NCBI GenBank assembly: GCA_016720065.1
Contig: JADJXY010000002.1
Location: 1,501,001-1,565,000 of the forward strand
Origin: Betaproteobacteria bacterium
GTDB lineage: Bacteria > Pseudomonadota > Gammaproteobacteria > Burkholderiales > Rhodocyclaceae
DNA length: 64,000 bases
Direction: 5' to 3'
Part shown: positions 63,401-64,000 of the stretch, one piece after another
Numbering within the stretch: position 1 is the first letter of the stretch
Layout of the letters: the number at the start of each line of letters is the position of its first letter
The notes under the pieces: model-generated
Database searches by the model: none
The model's input: only the letters and a program-made list of their open reading frames with translations
Told to the model about the DNA's origin: nothing
Made by a program: the position numbers and the translations under genes

Positions 63401-63760
63401 TCAGGCGCCGAGTTGGGCTTTGGCTTGATTGGCCAAGGCCGCGAACGCGGGCTTGTCGAACACGGCCAGATCGGCCAGAACCTTGCGGTCCACTTCGATG
63501 TTGGCCTTCTTGAGGCCGTTCATGAAGGTGCTGTACTTCAGGCCCAGCTCGCGGGAAGCAGCGTTGATACGAGCGATCCACAGGGCGCGGAACTGGCGCT
63601 TCCTTTGACGACGGTCACGGTACTGGTACTGACCGGCCTTCATCACCGCCTGCTTGGCGATGCGGTATACGTTCTTGCGACGACCGCGGTAACCCTTGGC
63701 CTGGTCGAGAACCTTTTTGTGACGGGCATGCGCCGTTACACCACGTTTGACTCTGGACAT
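63401..63760 (-). CDS. rplT: 50S ribosomal protein L20
   Basis: 119-aa ribosomal protein, the usual length. SRVKRGVTAHARHKKVL, GYRGRRKNVYRIAKQAVMKA and RRQRKRQFRALWIARINAA are canonical L20 sequence, highly basic and conserved. It binds 23S rRNA early in 50S assembly. It lies 11 bp after the repaired end of rpmI. Confidence 0.99.
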   Translation of the reverse strand: MSRVKRGVTAHARHKKVLDQAKGYRGRRKNVYRIAKQAVMKAGQYQYRDRRQRKRQFRALWIARINAASRELGLKYSTFMNGLKKANIEVDRKVLADLAVFDKPAFAALANQAKAQLGA

Positions 63761-63771
63761 CTTCTGTCTCC

Positions 63772-63968
63772 TTACGCGTAGGGCATCATGGCGCGGACGG
63801 AAGCTGCGTCGCGCTCAGAACACCAACGGCACCGCGCAGGTGACGCTTGTTCTTGGTGGTCTTCTTGGTCAGGATGTGGCGCTTGAACGCCTGGCCGCGC
63901 TTGATGCTGCCACCGGCGCGGATCGAGAAACGCTTCTTGGCGCTGCTCTTGGTCTTCATCTTGGGCAT
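63772..63968 (-). CDS. rpmI: 50S ribosomal protein L35 with a 3' frameshift
   Basis: The frame as written stops at 63786 and gives 60 residues with a non-L35 ending (VGVLSATQLPSAP). Adding one base near 63817-63819, for example a third T in GTTCTGAG, restores the normal ending SERDAASVRAMMPYA and a stop at 63774-63772. This gives 65 residues, the standard L35 length. The start PKMKTKSSAKKRFSIRAGG is canonical. A single-base deletion in the sequence is the simplest reading. infC would lie just outside the window. Confidence 0.93.
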
Positions 63969-64000
63969 TTTCTGCTCCTTAATGACATGCCGTCAGGTGG

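Overview
The window is a G+C-rich betaproteobacterial sequence, probably Rhodocyclales-like (inferred from the conserved order rpmI-rplT-pheS-pheT-ihfA-merR-tRNA-Pro at the right end and from CzcE/CopK-type copper genes; not tested by search). About 59 kb looks like the right-hand part of an integrative conjugative element (ICE) sitting against the 3' end of a tRNA-Pro(GGG) gene at 59034-59110. The remaining 5 kb is core chromosome. The left end of the element lies outside the window. No integrase, relaxase or coupling-protein gene is visible.

Positions 1-27.3 kb are a copper/silver/heavy-metal island. It holds the 3' part of one HME-type RND pump, a complete second pump operon (outer-membrane factor, small membrane protein, adaptor, RND pump, His-rich periplasmic protein), then a cus set (DUF411 protein, CusF-like protein, CusC, a CusB-CusF fusion, CusA). 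After these come a cytochrome c, a YHS/HMBD-type copper P-ATPase, a hemerythrin, a YHS protein, small secreted and lipoproteins, an odd FlgB-like/phasin-like group, an HD-GYP protein, two tandem copK genes and a czcE-like gene. Seven promoters share one strict 55-bp layout: a palindrome-like box, a GTCAG/GTTAT half-site 6 bp on, and a -10 hexamer exactly 22 bp later. This defines a regulon under one OmpR-family response regulator, presumably CzcR/CopR/CusR-like, which is not encoded here.

Positions 27.7-48.5 kb are a nearly complete F-type (MPF-F) type IV secretion system on the plus strand: transglycosylase, OmpA-like lipoprotein, TraA, L, E, K, B, DsbC-like, V, C, TrbI, S26 peptidase, unknown, W, U, TrbC, N, unknown, F, H, G. 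Most genes overlap or nearly touch.

Positions 48.5-58.7 kb, between traG and the tRNA attachment end, are cargo on the minus strand with visibly lower G+C. There is an AbiEi/AbiEii pair with a third coupled gene broken by an in-frame amber codon. Next is a tightly packed five-gene operon: NADAR protein, SIS-HAD fusion, PRTase-like protein, P-loop ATPase and an unrecognised 390-aa protein. This operon combines nucleotide/ADP-ribose-type enzymes with an NTPase and is the best candidate here for an undescribed, probably defensive, system.

Positions 59-64 kb are chromosomal: tRNA-Pro, a MerR-like regulator, ihfA, pheT, pheS, rplT and rpmI. pheS has two compensating indels and rpmI one, which suggests local sequence errors.
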